Shown here: positions 1 through 8,189 of the stretch, in pieces
Layout of the letters: each line of letters opens with the position of its first letter
Position numbering within the stretch: position 1 is the stretch's first letter
Origin: JAMXLO01 sp963812505
GTDB lineage: Bacteria; Pseudomonadota; Alphaproteobacteria; Acetobacterales; Acetobacteraceae
NCBI GenBank assembly: GCA_963812505.1
Contig: CAWEVM010000029.1
Span: 62,001 to 126,000, forward strand
Length of the DNA stretch: 64,000 bases
Direction: 5' to 3'
The notes under the pieces: model-generated
Told to the model about the DNA's origin: nothing
The model's input: only the letters and a program-made list of their open reading frames with translations
The model's database searches: none
Program-made: the position numbers and the translations under genes

Positions 1-171
1 CGGCCCCTGCCCCTCTCCGTGGTTGCCGAGACGCAGGAGCACGCGGAGATGACGCGGCATTGGGACACCTGGTTCGGCATGCCGTCGCAATATGTGCCGT
101 ACTGGGATGCGCCGCGCTTTTACACTGCCGCCGAACGTCCGACCGACGACGAACCGGCGAATGGCAAATGA
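1..171 (+). CDS. 3' end of an unidentified protein (partial)
   Basis: An open frame runs from the first base and stops at TGA 169-171, giving the last 56 residues of a protein whose start lies outside the window. The visible tail is rich in tryptophan, tyrosine and proline and then becomes acidic. No domain is recognisable. Its stop overlaps the ATG of the next gene in an ATGA arrangement, so the two are probably translationally coupled and this protein may serve the same pathway as the FAD oxidoreductase. Function unknown. Confidence 0.6.
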   Translation, partial: RPLPLSVVAETQEHAEMTRHWDTWFGMPSQYVPYWDAPRFYTAAERPTDDEPANGK

Positions 172-1319
172 GCGAACCGAATGGCGCGGCCGTGGTGATC
201 GTTGGCGGGGGCGCAACCGGCCTATCCGCCGGATGGTGGCTCGCTCGCGAGGGCGTCGATGTCCTGGTGGTCGACAAGGGAATCGTCGGCTGGGAGGCGT
301 CGGGACGCAACGGTGGCGGATGCACACATCCATTCAGTCCGCTCTTTCGCGAGGAGCAGCGCCTGTGGCCGATGATGGATGAGCTGCTTGGCTACCCGAC
401 CGAGTTCCGCGGCCAGCGCGTTCGCATCGCGATGGATGCAGAACAGATGCAGCGCTACGGCAATGCGCGGCAGCACTCGGTGCGGCAGGGTTTTGTGTCG
501 GAACAGCTTGACGCGCGACAGGTCCGCGAGCTGGTGCCGCTGGCAGGCGAGGACATCGCGGGCGGGTATCTGCATCATTTCGGCGGCCACGCCAATCCGC
601 AACGCACGGTGCAGGCATACGCCTGGGCCTTGCAGGATCACGGCGGGCGCGTGATGCAGCAGACCACCGTGTTGGGGTTCGATACCGCGGGCGGCAGAGT
701 GACTGGGGTGCGGACGGATCGCGGCACGATCGGCTGCGAGACATTGGTGATCGCCGCGGGACCGCAGATCAACCACCTTGCTGCCTCGCTCGGCGTGCGT
801 GTGCCGATGGTCGCCGCGCGCGCCGAGATGATTGTCACAGAGCCCTTGCCGCTCATGCCGATCGGTGGCGTGGATGGCAACGGCCTGTATGGGCGCCAGA
901 CGCTACGTGGCAATCTTGCCTATGGCGGTGGCCCGCACGAGTGGCTGGAGATCAACGACAACACCGTGCCGCACCGGTCGAGCACGCCACTCATGCGCAA
1001 TATCGCCGTGCGGGTTGCCGAGTTGTTCCCGCGTGCCGCGCATGCACGCGTTATTCGAAGCTGGGCCGGCATTGTCGAGAACACACCGGATGGCCGCCCG
1101 GTGATCGAGCGGATGGCCTCGCCCGACAACCTGATAGTCGCCACTCTTTCAAGTATCGGGTTCGGACTCTCTCCGGCGACCGGGCATGCGGTGCGCGATC
1201 TTGTCATCGACGAGTATTGCGGGTTCGCCGATCTAAGCAGCTTCAGCCTGTCGCGCTTCGACCGGCTGGAGCCGGATTGGATCGACCTTCAGGGCTGGCA
1301 CCCACCGGCCGCACTGTAG
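168..1319 (+). CDS. FAD-dependent oxidoreductase, DAO family (glycine/sarcosine oxidase-like)
   Basis: A predicted 383-residue flavoenzyme that would oxidise an amine, probably a secondary or N-methylated amino acid. The N terminus carries the Rossmann FAD motif VIVGGGATG (about residues 10-18), followed by an acidic strand end and the SGRNGG segment typical of DAO/sarcosine oxidase relatives. The C terminus has the usual family segment with GRPVI and a late glycine-rich FAD contact. The ATG at 168 was chosen because it overlaps the preceding stop (ATGA) and places the FAD motif at the correct distance; the frame is open further upstream. Its 3' end overlaps that of the convergent ABC ATPase by 77 bases. 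Substrate is not determinable from sequence; the facing importer operon suggests an imported amino-acid or opine-like compound (inference). Confidence 0.85.
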   Translation: MSEPNGAAVVIVGGGATGLSAGWWLAREGVDVLVVDKGIVGWEASGRNGGGCTHPFSPLFREEQRLWPMMDELLGYPTEFRGQRVRIAMDAEQMQRYGNARQHSVRQGFVSEQLDARQVRELVPLAGEDIAGGYLHHFGGHANPQRTVQAYAWALQDHGGRVMQQTTVLGFDTAGGRVTGVRTDRGTIGCETLVIAAGPQINHLAASLGVRVPMVAARAEMIVTEPLPLMPIGGVDGNGLYGRQTLRGNLAYGGGPHEWLEINDNTVPHRSSTPLMRNIAVRVAELFPRAAHARVIRSWAGIVENTPDGRPVIERMASPDNLIVATLSSIGFGLSPATGHAVRDLVIDEYCGFADLSSFSLSRFDRLEPDWIDLQGWHPPAAL

Positions 1320-3333
1320 CGCCACTCTCAGTTATGGGGATGTGGCAGCGGATTCGATGACCGGCCTGGGCCAGACGCTCCGGCGGTGGTACGGTTTCGC
1401 AGATCGGTCCGACCTTGTGCTGACAGCGCGTATGGAACGGACAGCCGGAGGGCGGCGACACGGCGTTCGGCAGTTCACCTGTCAGTACGATGCGACGCTC
1501 GAATTTCGACAAATCGATCGTTGGGGCGGCCGCGAGCAGTGCCTCGGTGTAGGGATGCCACGGCGGCTCGAAGACCTGCTCCACCGTCCCAGCTTCCATG
1601 ATCTGGCCGAGATACATCACCACCACGCTGTCAGCGATGTATCGGACAAAGCCCAGATCATGGCTTATGATGATAAATGTCGTCTGCTGCGTGCGCTGAA
1701 TATCCACCAGCAGCTCGATGATCGCGGCTTGCACCGACACGTCGAGGGCGGACACCGGTTCGTCGGCCACGACCAATGCCGGCGCGCCAGCGAAAGCCCG
1801 GGCGATACCGACGCGCTGCTTCTGTCCACCGGACAACTGGCGCGGCCGGCGGCCGGCATAGACCGCGGACAGACGCGTCATGCGCAGCAGTTCACCGACG
1901 CGGTCCCGGACTGCCGCCCGGCCGCGCGCAACGCCGAGCTTGCGAACGGCACGGGCGATCTGCGTTCCGACGGCGTAGCACGGGTTCAGCGTCTCGTCGG
2001 GATTTTGAAACACCATCTGCAAGGCACGCAGCAGCGTCGCGGGCCGCCGCTCAAGCGGCAATCGGGCGAGATCGATCGTCTCGAACATCGCGCGGCCACC
2101 GCTGGCCGCCGTCAGTCCCATGACAATCCTGGCAAAGGTCGATTTGCCGCAGCCGGATTCCCCGACAATGGCGATGCTTTGCCCACGTGCGACTTCGAAG
2201 TTCAGATCATGGTTTGCGCGCAGCGTGCGGAGCTGGCTTCGCACACGAATCGGATAGAACTTGTCGAGCGCTTTGACCGCGAGAAGCGTCTCGTCGTGAT
2301 ACGGAACGCCGGATTCGGCGCCGCCCTCCATCGGTTGCCAAACGATCTCCTCGGTGCGCGCGCATCGCGCCGACGCAAGGCCATCGGGTTCCAGCACCTT
2401 CAGCGGGATCGGCGCCTGATCGCACAGCTCGCGCCGATAGTGCTCGCAGCGCGGGCCGAAACGGCAACCGACGTGACTTTCCTGGTGCGATTGCATCTGC
2501 CCCGGGATCGGCACCAGCTTCTGCTTTCCGCGCGGCAGATCGGGGCGCGGGATGCAGCGCAGCAGGCCCGCCGTGTAGGGATGCCGAGGCTGCGCGAAGA
2601 TCCGACGCACTTCGCCGGTCTCGACGATCTCGCCGGCATACATGACCGCGGCGCGATCGCAGATACGGGCAACCAGACCGAGATTGTGCGATATGAACAG
2701 CATGGCCGTCCCGCGCGTGCGTCGCAGCGCGCCGAGCAGATCGACGATGCCCGCCTCGACCGTCACGTCGAGCGCCGTTGTCGGCTCATCCAACAAAAGT
2801 AGACGCGGCTGCGGCAACAGCGCCATCGCGATGACCGCGCGCTGCTGCTGTCCGCCGGAGAGTTGATGCGGATACGACGCCATGATGCGTTCGGGGTCCG
2901 GTATCTGCATCTCGACGAGCACGTCCTGTGCAGCAATGCGTGCCTCGCCGCGTGACAGCCCGCGATGGATCACTGCCGTTTCGATGAGTTGCGATCCGAC
3001 CCGCAGACTTGGGTTCAGGACCGACATCGCCTCTTGGTACACCATGCCGATGCCGGGACCCCGCAGGCGCTGCAGCGCCCTGCCGGACATGCCGGCGATG
3101 TTCTCACCGGCAAAAGCGATCCTGCCGCCGGCAAGCCGCCCGGTCCGGCCGAAATGTCCGAGGCTCGCAAGCGCCAGGGTCGATTTCCCACAACCTGATT
3201 CACCAACCAGGGCTACGGCCTCGCCCTCAGCGATGGTAAGAGAGACGCCGGTGACGGCCGGCACCGGTCCCACGCGGGTATGATAGACAATCGAGACGTC
3301 CGTCATCTCGAGCAGCGGCGTGCGCGTGTTCAT
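1243..3333 (-). CDS. Fused dipeptide/oligopeptide ABC transporter ATPase (DppD-DppF in one chain)
   Basis: A 696-residue protein with two complete ABC ATPase domains that would energise uptake through the two adjacent permeases. Domain 1 has Walker A GESGCGKST at about 44-52, the signature LSGGQQQR and Walker B LLLLDEPTTALD. It is followed by the cysteine-containing C-terminal domain typical of oligopeptide/dipeptide importers. Domain 2 repeats the layout, with Walker A near residue 395, LSGGQKQR, and a second Cys-rich tail. In the classical system DppD and DppF are separate proteins of about 330 residues, so this is a gene fusion. Start: ATG 3333 overlaps the stop of the permease (ATGA). The last 77 bases overlap the convergent oxidoreductase gene. 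Confidence 0.93.
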   Translation of the reverse strand: MNTRTPLLEMTDVSIVYHTRVGPVPAVTGVSLTIAEGEAVALVGESGCGKSTLALASLGHFGRTGRLAGGRIAFAGENIAGMSGRALQRLRGPGIGMVYQEAMSVLNPSLRVGSQLIETAVIHRGLSRGEARIAAQDVLVEMQIPDPERIMASYPHQLSGGQQQRAVIAMALLPQPRLLLLDEPTTALDVTVEAGIVDLLGALRRTRGTAMLFISHNLGLVARICDRAAVMYAGEIVETGEVRRIFAQPRHPYTAGLLRCIPRPDLPRGKQKLVPIPGQMQSHQESHVGCRFGPRCEHYRRELCDQAPIPLKVLEPDGLASARCARTEEIVWQPMEGGAESGVPYHDETLLAVKALDKFYPIRVRSQLRTLRANHDLNFEVARGQSIAIVGESGCGKSTFARIVMGLTAASGGRAMFETIDLARLPLERRPATLLRALQMVFQNPDETLNPCYAVGTQIARAVRKLGVARGRAAVRDRVGELLRMTRLSAVYAGRRPRQLSGGQKQRVGIARAFAGAPALVVADEPVSALDVSVQAAIIELLVDIQRTQQTTFIIISHDLGFVRYIADSVVVMYLGQIMEAGTVEQVFEPPWHPYTEALLAAAPTIDLSKFERRIVLTGELPNAVSPPSGCPFHTRCQHKVGPICETVPPPERLAQAGHRIRCHIPITESGATVRPVGASPEGRSNPAPAGRSATG

Positions 3334-4214
3334 TCCTGCATCACCAGTTCGCGCAGACCGTCGGCCAGCAGATTCAGTCCGAGCACCAGCGACGAGACGG
3401 CGATGCAGGGGAACAACACCATGTGCGGAAATACCAGCGCGAAGCTGCGCGATTCGTTCACCATACTGCCCCAATCAGGATTGGGCGGCGGCAGACCAAG
3501 GCCAAGGAAGCCGAGTGTGCCTATGGTGATCACGACATAGCCGAGACGCAGACAGGCATCGACGATGAGCGGGCCTGCGGCATTTGGCAGGATCTCGACG
3601 AACATGATTCGCAAGGTGGATTCGCCGCGCAGTTGTGCGGCGGCGATGAACGCGCGGTCCCGCAGGGCAAGCGTCAGGCCTCGCGTCAGCCGCATGATGG
3701 CGGGACTGGACGCCAGGGTCACCGCGAGAACGATGTTCAGTCCCGAGGCGCCGAACTTCGAGACGATAACGATGTAGAGCACCAACGCAGGGAACGCGAG
3801 CACCAGATCGGAAACGCGCGACAGCACCTCGTCCAGCCATCCGCGCCGGTATCCGGCGAGCAATCCAGCCGTGATGCCGATGGCAAATGCCAACGCGGTT
3901 GCGAGCGGGGCGTAGAAGAGCACGGGGCGCGTGCCCCAGACAACGCGCGACAGGATATCGCGGCCAATATGGTCAGTCCCGAACCAGAACACCGCTCCGC
4001 TGGGTGCGACCGCGCCCGGCGATTGCATCGGCATGATCGTCTGGTTGGGCGGGAACGGCGCGATCCAGGGCGCAGCCAAAGCTACGAATATCCAGAATCC
4101 AATGATGGCAAGCCCGCAACCCGCCATCCTGCTGTGCCCGATCTGCCTGATCCATGCGAAGCGCGGCGCGGCGAAGTGCGCGGCAGGAACCGTGGCGATC
4201 TCGGCGTCACTCAT
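3330..4214 (-). CDS. ABC transporter permease, DppC type
   Basis: A 294-residue inner-membrane permease of a peptide/opine/nickel-type importer. It begins with a cytoplasmic stretch, one early transmembrane helix (residues around 36-55) and an FGTDHIGRD segment typical of DppC/OppC proteins, then the multi-helix transport domain with the coupling region LRGES. The start ATG overlaps the stop of the upstream DppB-type gene and its own stop overlaps the ATPase start (both ATGA), so the three genes are translationally coupled. It forms the heterodimeric pore with the next permease. Substrate not determinable. Confidence 0.92.
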   Translation of the reverse strand: MSDAEIATVPAAHFAAPRFAWIRQIGHSRMAGCGLAIIGFWIFVALAAPWIAPFPPNQTIMPMQSPGAVAPSGAVFWFGTDHIGRDILSRVVWGTRPVLFYAPLATALAFAIGITAGLLAGYRRGWLDEVLSRVSDLVLAFPALVLYIVIVSKFGASGLNIVLAVTLASSPAIMRLTRGLTLALRDRAFIAAAQLRGESTLRIMFVEILPNAAGPLIVDACLRLGYVVITIGTLGFLGLGLPPPNPDWGSMVNESRSFALVFPHMVLFPCIAVSSLVLGLNLLADGLRELVMQE

Positions 4215-5143
4215 GCCGTGCGCATCCTGGGACTGAGCGCCAGGTAGCCGAGATCGGACATCGTCTGCGTGATCGTCGCCATGGCGACGGCGATCATCGT
4301 GCACGCCTCGAGAAGATAGAGGTCCTTGCCGAGAGACGCCTCGAGGATAAGCGAGCCAAATCCCTTGAAGGCGAAGAAATACTCGACGACGATCACCCCG
4401 GCGATCAGCCAGTTAACGTGCAGCATGAGCAGCGTGAACGGTGCGATCAGCGCATTGCGCAGCGCATGACGCAATACGACGCGGTGATATGGCACGCCGC
4501 GCAGGATCGCCGCCTGGATATACGGCATGCTCATCACCTCGGCCATCGCCGCACGGGTAATGCGGGCGATGTAGCCGAAATCGTAGAGCACCAGCACCAT
4601 GACCGGCATGACGAGCTGGCGATAGGAGAAACCGTCCAGCATCGTACTGGTACCGGGCAGCCAATGCAGAGTGAACACGAAGACGGCCGAGATCAGCACC
4701 GTGCTGGCGAATGGCGGAATCGAAGTGGTCAGCACGCAGATCGCGGAGACCGCACGGTCGAGCCACGATCCCTCACGCATACCGGCCAGCACACCGAGAC
4801 CGAGCGACAACGGGATCAGGCAAACGAAGAACCAGAAGCCCAGGATCGCCGAATTCTCCAGCCGCGACCAGACGATACGCGACACCGGAGCAAGGAAGAT
4901 CCGTGAGTGTCCCCACTGACCGATGACGAAGTGCCCGAGCCAGTCGAGATAGCGTAATGCGATGGGCTGGTCGTAACCGTTGGCGACCAACCAAAGATGC
5001 CGCTGCTCAGGTGTGGAATACGGACCAAGCTCGGCCAGTGCGACATCGCCTGGCAGCAGTTCGAAAAGCAAGAACAGCAGCAGTGAGGCGGCCAGCATGG
5101 TCGCCAGCATCCAACCAAATCGTCGAATGATCTGGCGCGCCAT
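4211..5143 (-). CDS. ABC transporter permease, DppB type
   Basis: A 310-residue membrane permease. It has the DppB/OppB architecture: an N-terminal helix immediately after a short basic start, a periplasmic segment containing LPGD, then five further helices with the conserved coupling stretch around ARITRAAM. It lies 10 bases downstream of the substrate-binding protein gene and overlaps the DppC-type gene by four bases. Pairing with that gene and the fused ATPase completes a standard importer. Confidence in family is high; substrate unknown. Confidence 0.92.
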   Translation of the reverse strand: MARQIIRRFGWMLATMLAASLLLFLLFELLPGDVALAELGPYSTPEQRHLWLVANGYDQPIALRYLDWLGHFVIGQWGHSRIFLAPVSRIVWSRLENSAILGFWFFVCLIPLSLGLGVLAGMREGSWLDRAVSAICVLTTSIPPFASTVLISAVFVFTLHWLPGTSTMLDGFSYRQLVMPVMVLVLYDFGYIARITRAAMAEVMSMPYIQAAILRGVPYHRVVLRHALRNALIAPFTLLMLHVNWLIAGVIVVEYFFAFKGFGSLILEASLGKDLYLLEACTMIAVAMATITQTMSDLGYLALSPRMRTA

Positions 5144-5153
5144 ACGGCAGGGT

Positions 5154-6821
5154 TCAGACCTTCTCCACCGCCAGTTCGTCGAGGAAGATGTACTGCGTCG
5201 GGTGCATGCGGAATCCCTTCACCTTCCGGTCGAAGCCGGTCTGCACGATGCGCCAAAGCGGCTGAACAATCGGACCATCCGACTGAAGAATCTGCTCCAG
5301 CTTGGCCATGACTTCACGACGTTTGTCGACGTCAAGAATCCCCTCGGCCTCGGTCAGCAACCGATCAAATTCTGGGTTGGCATAGCTTGATTCGTTCCAT
5401 GGCACGCCAGTGCGATAGGCGAGGCCAAGCACCATCACGCCAAGCGGCCGGTGAGTCCAGCCTGTGTAGCCAAACGGCACCTTCTCCCAGACTGCCCAGA
5501 AACTGGCCGATGGCATCAGGTTGATCTTCACATTGATGCCTGCCGCCTTCCACATCTCAACCATGACCTGAACAGATGCCAGTTCCCAGGCCGGGTCGCC
5601 CTTGCAGGCGATCTCGAGTGCGAGGCCGTCGGGGTAACCTGCCTCGGCCACAAGCTGCTTCGCCTTGGCTATGTCCTGCGTCACCATCGGCAGCTTGGCG
5701 TATTCCGGATGCACCGGGGCGACATGATGATGCTCGCCGATCGACGCCCTGCCACGGAACACAATGTCGATCACCTTCTGCTGATCGATCGCGAGCTTCA
5801 GCGCCTGGCGGACACGGACATCGTTGAACGGCTTCTGGTCGTACTTGCCGCGAACCACCGCGGTCTGCGCGGTTGTCACCTGGTACATCACCACATCGGG
5901 CAAAGCCTTGACGGCGTCGAGTTGCGACACATCGACCTCGTAAAGGCCGTCCACCTGCTTCGAGGCCACAGCGGCAATCGCGGCTCCCGCATCATCGCCG
6001 AGATCGATGAACTCCACCTGGTCCAGATGCACCGGCGGTCCCCAGTAGTTGGCGCTCGCCTTCAGCACGGCACTCTGCCCGACGTTGTAGGCCGCCAATT
6101 CAAAGGGGCCAGTACCGTTCATTCCCGGCTTGACGGCGGCATTTTCGGCAGGATCGAGCATGAAGAATGGATAGTGGAACAGGTGCTCGGGAACCGCGAG
6201 CTGCGGTTGCTTGCAGTTCAGACGGAAGGTCTTGTCGTCGATCTTCTCGATCGCCTTGTCGCTCCACAGCCGCACCGACGTGACGGGCTTGCCGTCCTTG
6301 ATTTCCCCCGTGTTATATGACTCAAGCATGTAGCCCTTCATCAGCCCAAGCACAGACGAGCCGGTCTTCGGATCCAGCACGCGCTTGATGTTCCAGATCG
6401 CGTCATCCGACGTGAATGGCCGGCCGGATCGCCATTTTGCAGCTTGTCGAATGGTCAGCGTCCAGGTCTTCAGGTCCTCGCTCGCCTCCCATTTTTCCAG
6501 CAGCTCCGGATGGGTGATGTTGTTGGCATCGGTCCGGGTGAGGTACTGGACCGTATTGCGCAGCACGTTGCTTGGTTCGACCCAGGAAATCGTTTGCGGA
6601 TCCTTGATTTCCTGCACGCGCATGCCGATACGGATCTTGCCGCCCTTAGGCAGTTCCGACTGCGCTTGTGCAGGTATCGCCAGTCCGGCCATCGCATACG
6701 CCGCGCCCGCGGAAACGCCGAGCAAGGTTGCAGTTCTCAGGAATTCACGCCTATCGATCCTGCCGCAACGGAGGTCGGAACGCAGATTCGGCAGGTATGC
6801 ATGCTCGCCTGGAGTTGCCAT
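5154..6821 (-). CDS. ABC transporter substrate-binding protein, family 5, Tat-exported
   Basis: A 555-residue periplasmic binding protein of the peptide/nickel/opine family (SBP family 5), which captures the ligand for the adjacent permeases. The N terminus has a twin-arginine motif, DRREFLR, around residues 23-29, followed by a hydrophobic stretch and an AQA-type cleavage site near residue 52, so export as a folded protein is likely. The mature part shows the family pattern, including the N-terminal KWE...LKTWTLTIR segment and later VRQALKLAIDQ. Binding preference cannot be read from sequence. The clustered methyltransferases and DAO oxidoreductase make a methylated or amino-acid-like ligand plausible (inference). 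Confidence 0.93.
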   Translation of the reverse strand: MATPGEHAYLPNLRSDLRCGRIDRREFLRTATLLGVSAGAAYAMAGLAIPAQAQSELPKGGKIRIGMRVQEIKDPQTISWVEPSNVLRNTVQYLTRTDANNITHPELLEKWEASEDLKTWTLTIRQAAKWRSGRPFTSDDAIWNIKRVLDPKTGSSVLGLMKGYMLESYNTGEIKDGKPVTSVRLWSDKAIEKIDDKTFRLNCKQPQLAVPEHLFHYPFFMLDPAENAAVKPGMNGTGPFELAAYNVGQSAVLKASANYWGPPVHLDQVEFIDLGDDAGAAIAAVASKQVDGLYEVDVSQLDAVKALPDVVMYQVTTAQTAVVRGKYDQKPFNDVRVRQALKLAIDQQKVIDIVFRGRASIGEHHHVAPVHPEYAKLPMVTQDIAKAKQLVAEAGYPDGLALEIACKGDPAWELASVQVMVEMWKAAGINVKINLMPSASFWAVWEKVPFGYTGWTHRPLGVMVLGLAYRTGVPWNESSYANPEFDRLLTEAEGILDVDKRREVMAKLEQILQSDGPIVQPLWRIVQTGFDRKVKGFRMHPTQYIFLDELAVEKV

Positions 6822-6902
6822 TGCACGAAGCCTCCTGTTGTTGCTGACGGCGCGCCATCTTTGCGGTTCGCGTCGACGTCTCCCGAACCGAGCATAGGCT
6901 CA

Positions 6903-6938
6903 GTCCGCGACGAACGGGAAGCCTCGCTTCGTCGGACG
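6903..6938 (-). promoter_or_regulatory. Intercistronic hairpin between methyltransferase and binding-protein genes
   Basis: Perfect 7-base arms CGACGAA (6908-6914) and TTCGTCG (6928-6934) with additional GTC/GAC pairing outside, in the 125-base gap between the MetE-like gene and the binding-protein gene. There is no T run, so it is more likely an mRNA-stabilising or partial-attenuation hairpin than a strong terminator. Such hairpins often raise binding-protein expression over that of flanking operon genes. Function is inferred. Confidence 0.45.
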
Positions 6939-6946
6939 GAAGCCGT

Positions 6947-8161
6947 TCAGCGCCAGAGTTGGCGGCTGGCCAACGCCGCTCCCTGGGCAAGTGCTTCAAG
7001 CTTGGCCCAGGCGATTTGCGGGTGAACGCGACCGCCAAGACCGCAATCCGTTGACGCTATGACACGCTCCCTGCCGACGAGTTCCGCGAAGCGAACAATA
7101 CGCTCGGCAACCAGCTCCGGGTGCTCGACCACGTTCGTGGCGTGGCTCACGACGCCCGGCAGGATCAGCTTGTCGTCAGGCAGCTTCACGTCCTGCCACA
7201 CCTTCCATTCGTGCTCATGACGGACATTGCCGGCCTCAAATGAGTAGGCGTGGGCGTTGACCGCCAGCATGACCTCGACGATGTCCCGCATCGGAATGTC
7301 TGTCGTATGCGGGCCGTGCCAGCTACCCCAGCACAAATGGAACCGAACGCGCTCCTGCGGCAGCCCGCGAAGCGCGTGGTTGAGTGCCGCGACCTGAAGC
7401 ATCGCGAACTTTCGGTAGTCTTCAACCGTAGGTTCGGGATTGATCATGTCCCAGTTCGTGGCAAGCGCCGGGTCGTCGAGTTGTAAGACAAGTCCGGCCT
7501 CGACGATCGCCATGTACTCCTCGCGCATTGCGTCAGCGGCCGCGAACAGAAACTCCTCGTAAGTCTTGTAGTAGACGTTGGCCACGCGGGTGGTACTGCC
7601 GGGGGCGATCGAGGTCATAAAGCCTTCCTTTACATCGGCGGCATCGAGCGCAGCCTTGAAGTTCGCGATGTCGGCCTTGATCGCGTCACCGCCGATATAG
7701 CTGAGAGGCGCAACACATACCGGACCTGTCGCCGGACGAGGGCCGGTCGACACGCCTGACTCGGGGTCAGCGTATGCTGCCGCGAACCGCGCGCGATCGC
7801 GCCGGTCGGCAAAGCTTGTCAGCACGGGCTGGCCCGGGCTGGATCGCCGCGGCGCCACATCGTGCATGTCGGGCCCTGCCAGATCGAGACCGCCCAGACG
7901 ATGATACGCGTAGCTCATCCATGCGCCGAAGTTGACGCGGTGTCCCATGGACTTGCCGAACTCGCCATCGCCTGGGATGTCGATCCCGAGGTCTCTCTGA
8001 TGCTGGACGACTTGAGCCACCCCTGCGCGAAGGTTCTCCTGAAAGATCGTCTCATCGTACGCCTCGCCGGCTTCACGCGACCGGTTGGCTGCTATCAGGT
8101 CGTCAGGGCGTGGCAGGCTCCCGACATGCGTGGTCAGGATGCGATTGGAGCTGGCTTTCAT
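6947..8161 (-). CDS. MetE C-terminal-domain-like zinc methyltransferase, copy 1
   Basis: A 404-residue protein of the cobalamin-independent methionine synthase (MetE) superfamily consisting only of the catalytic half; full MetE is about 750 residues. The zinc ligands of the family are all present: H275 and C277 (HLC), E309 (SFEAGN) and C373 (STDCGLGG). The N-terminal SHVGSLPRP-type motif (here THVGSLPRP) is also typical. It would transfer a methyl or other alkyl group to or from a thiol; acceptor and donor are unknown. Start ATG 8161 follows a GAGAGGA ribosome-binding site. It is the second gene of the operon that continues into the dipeptide-type importer, and is a close paralogue of the upstream gene, the last 75 residues being nearly identical. 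Confidence 0.88.
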   Translation of the reverse strand: MKASSNRILTTHVGSLPRPDDLIAANRSREAGEAYDETIFQENLRAGVAQVVQHQRDLGIDIPGDGEFGKSMGHRVNFGAWMSYAYHRLGGLDLAGPDMHDVAPRRSSPGQPVLTSFADRRDRARFAAAYADPESGVSTGPRPATGPVCVAPLSYIGGDAIKADIANFKAALDAADVKEGFMTSIAPGSTTRVANVYYKTYEEFLFAAADAMREEYMAIVEAGLVLQLDDPALATNWDMINPEPTVEDYRKFAMLQVAALNHALRGLPQERVRFHLCWGSWHGPHTTDIPMRDIVEVMLAVNAHAYSFEAGNVRHEHEWKVWQDVKLPDDKLILPGVVSHATNVVEHPELVAERIVRFAELVGRERVIASTDCGLGGRVHPQIAWAKLEALAQGAALASRQLWR

Positions 8162-8189
8162 GGCTGTCCTCTCATCGCAAGGTTGCGAC

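Noticed and set aside
1342..2802. Long plus-strand open frame of 486 codons
   Set aside because: It lies wholly opposite the fused ABC ATPase gene and its translation has no domain; it is an antisense shadow of a high-GC gene.
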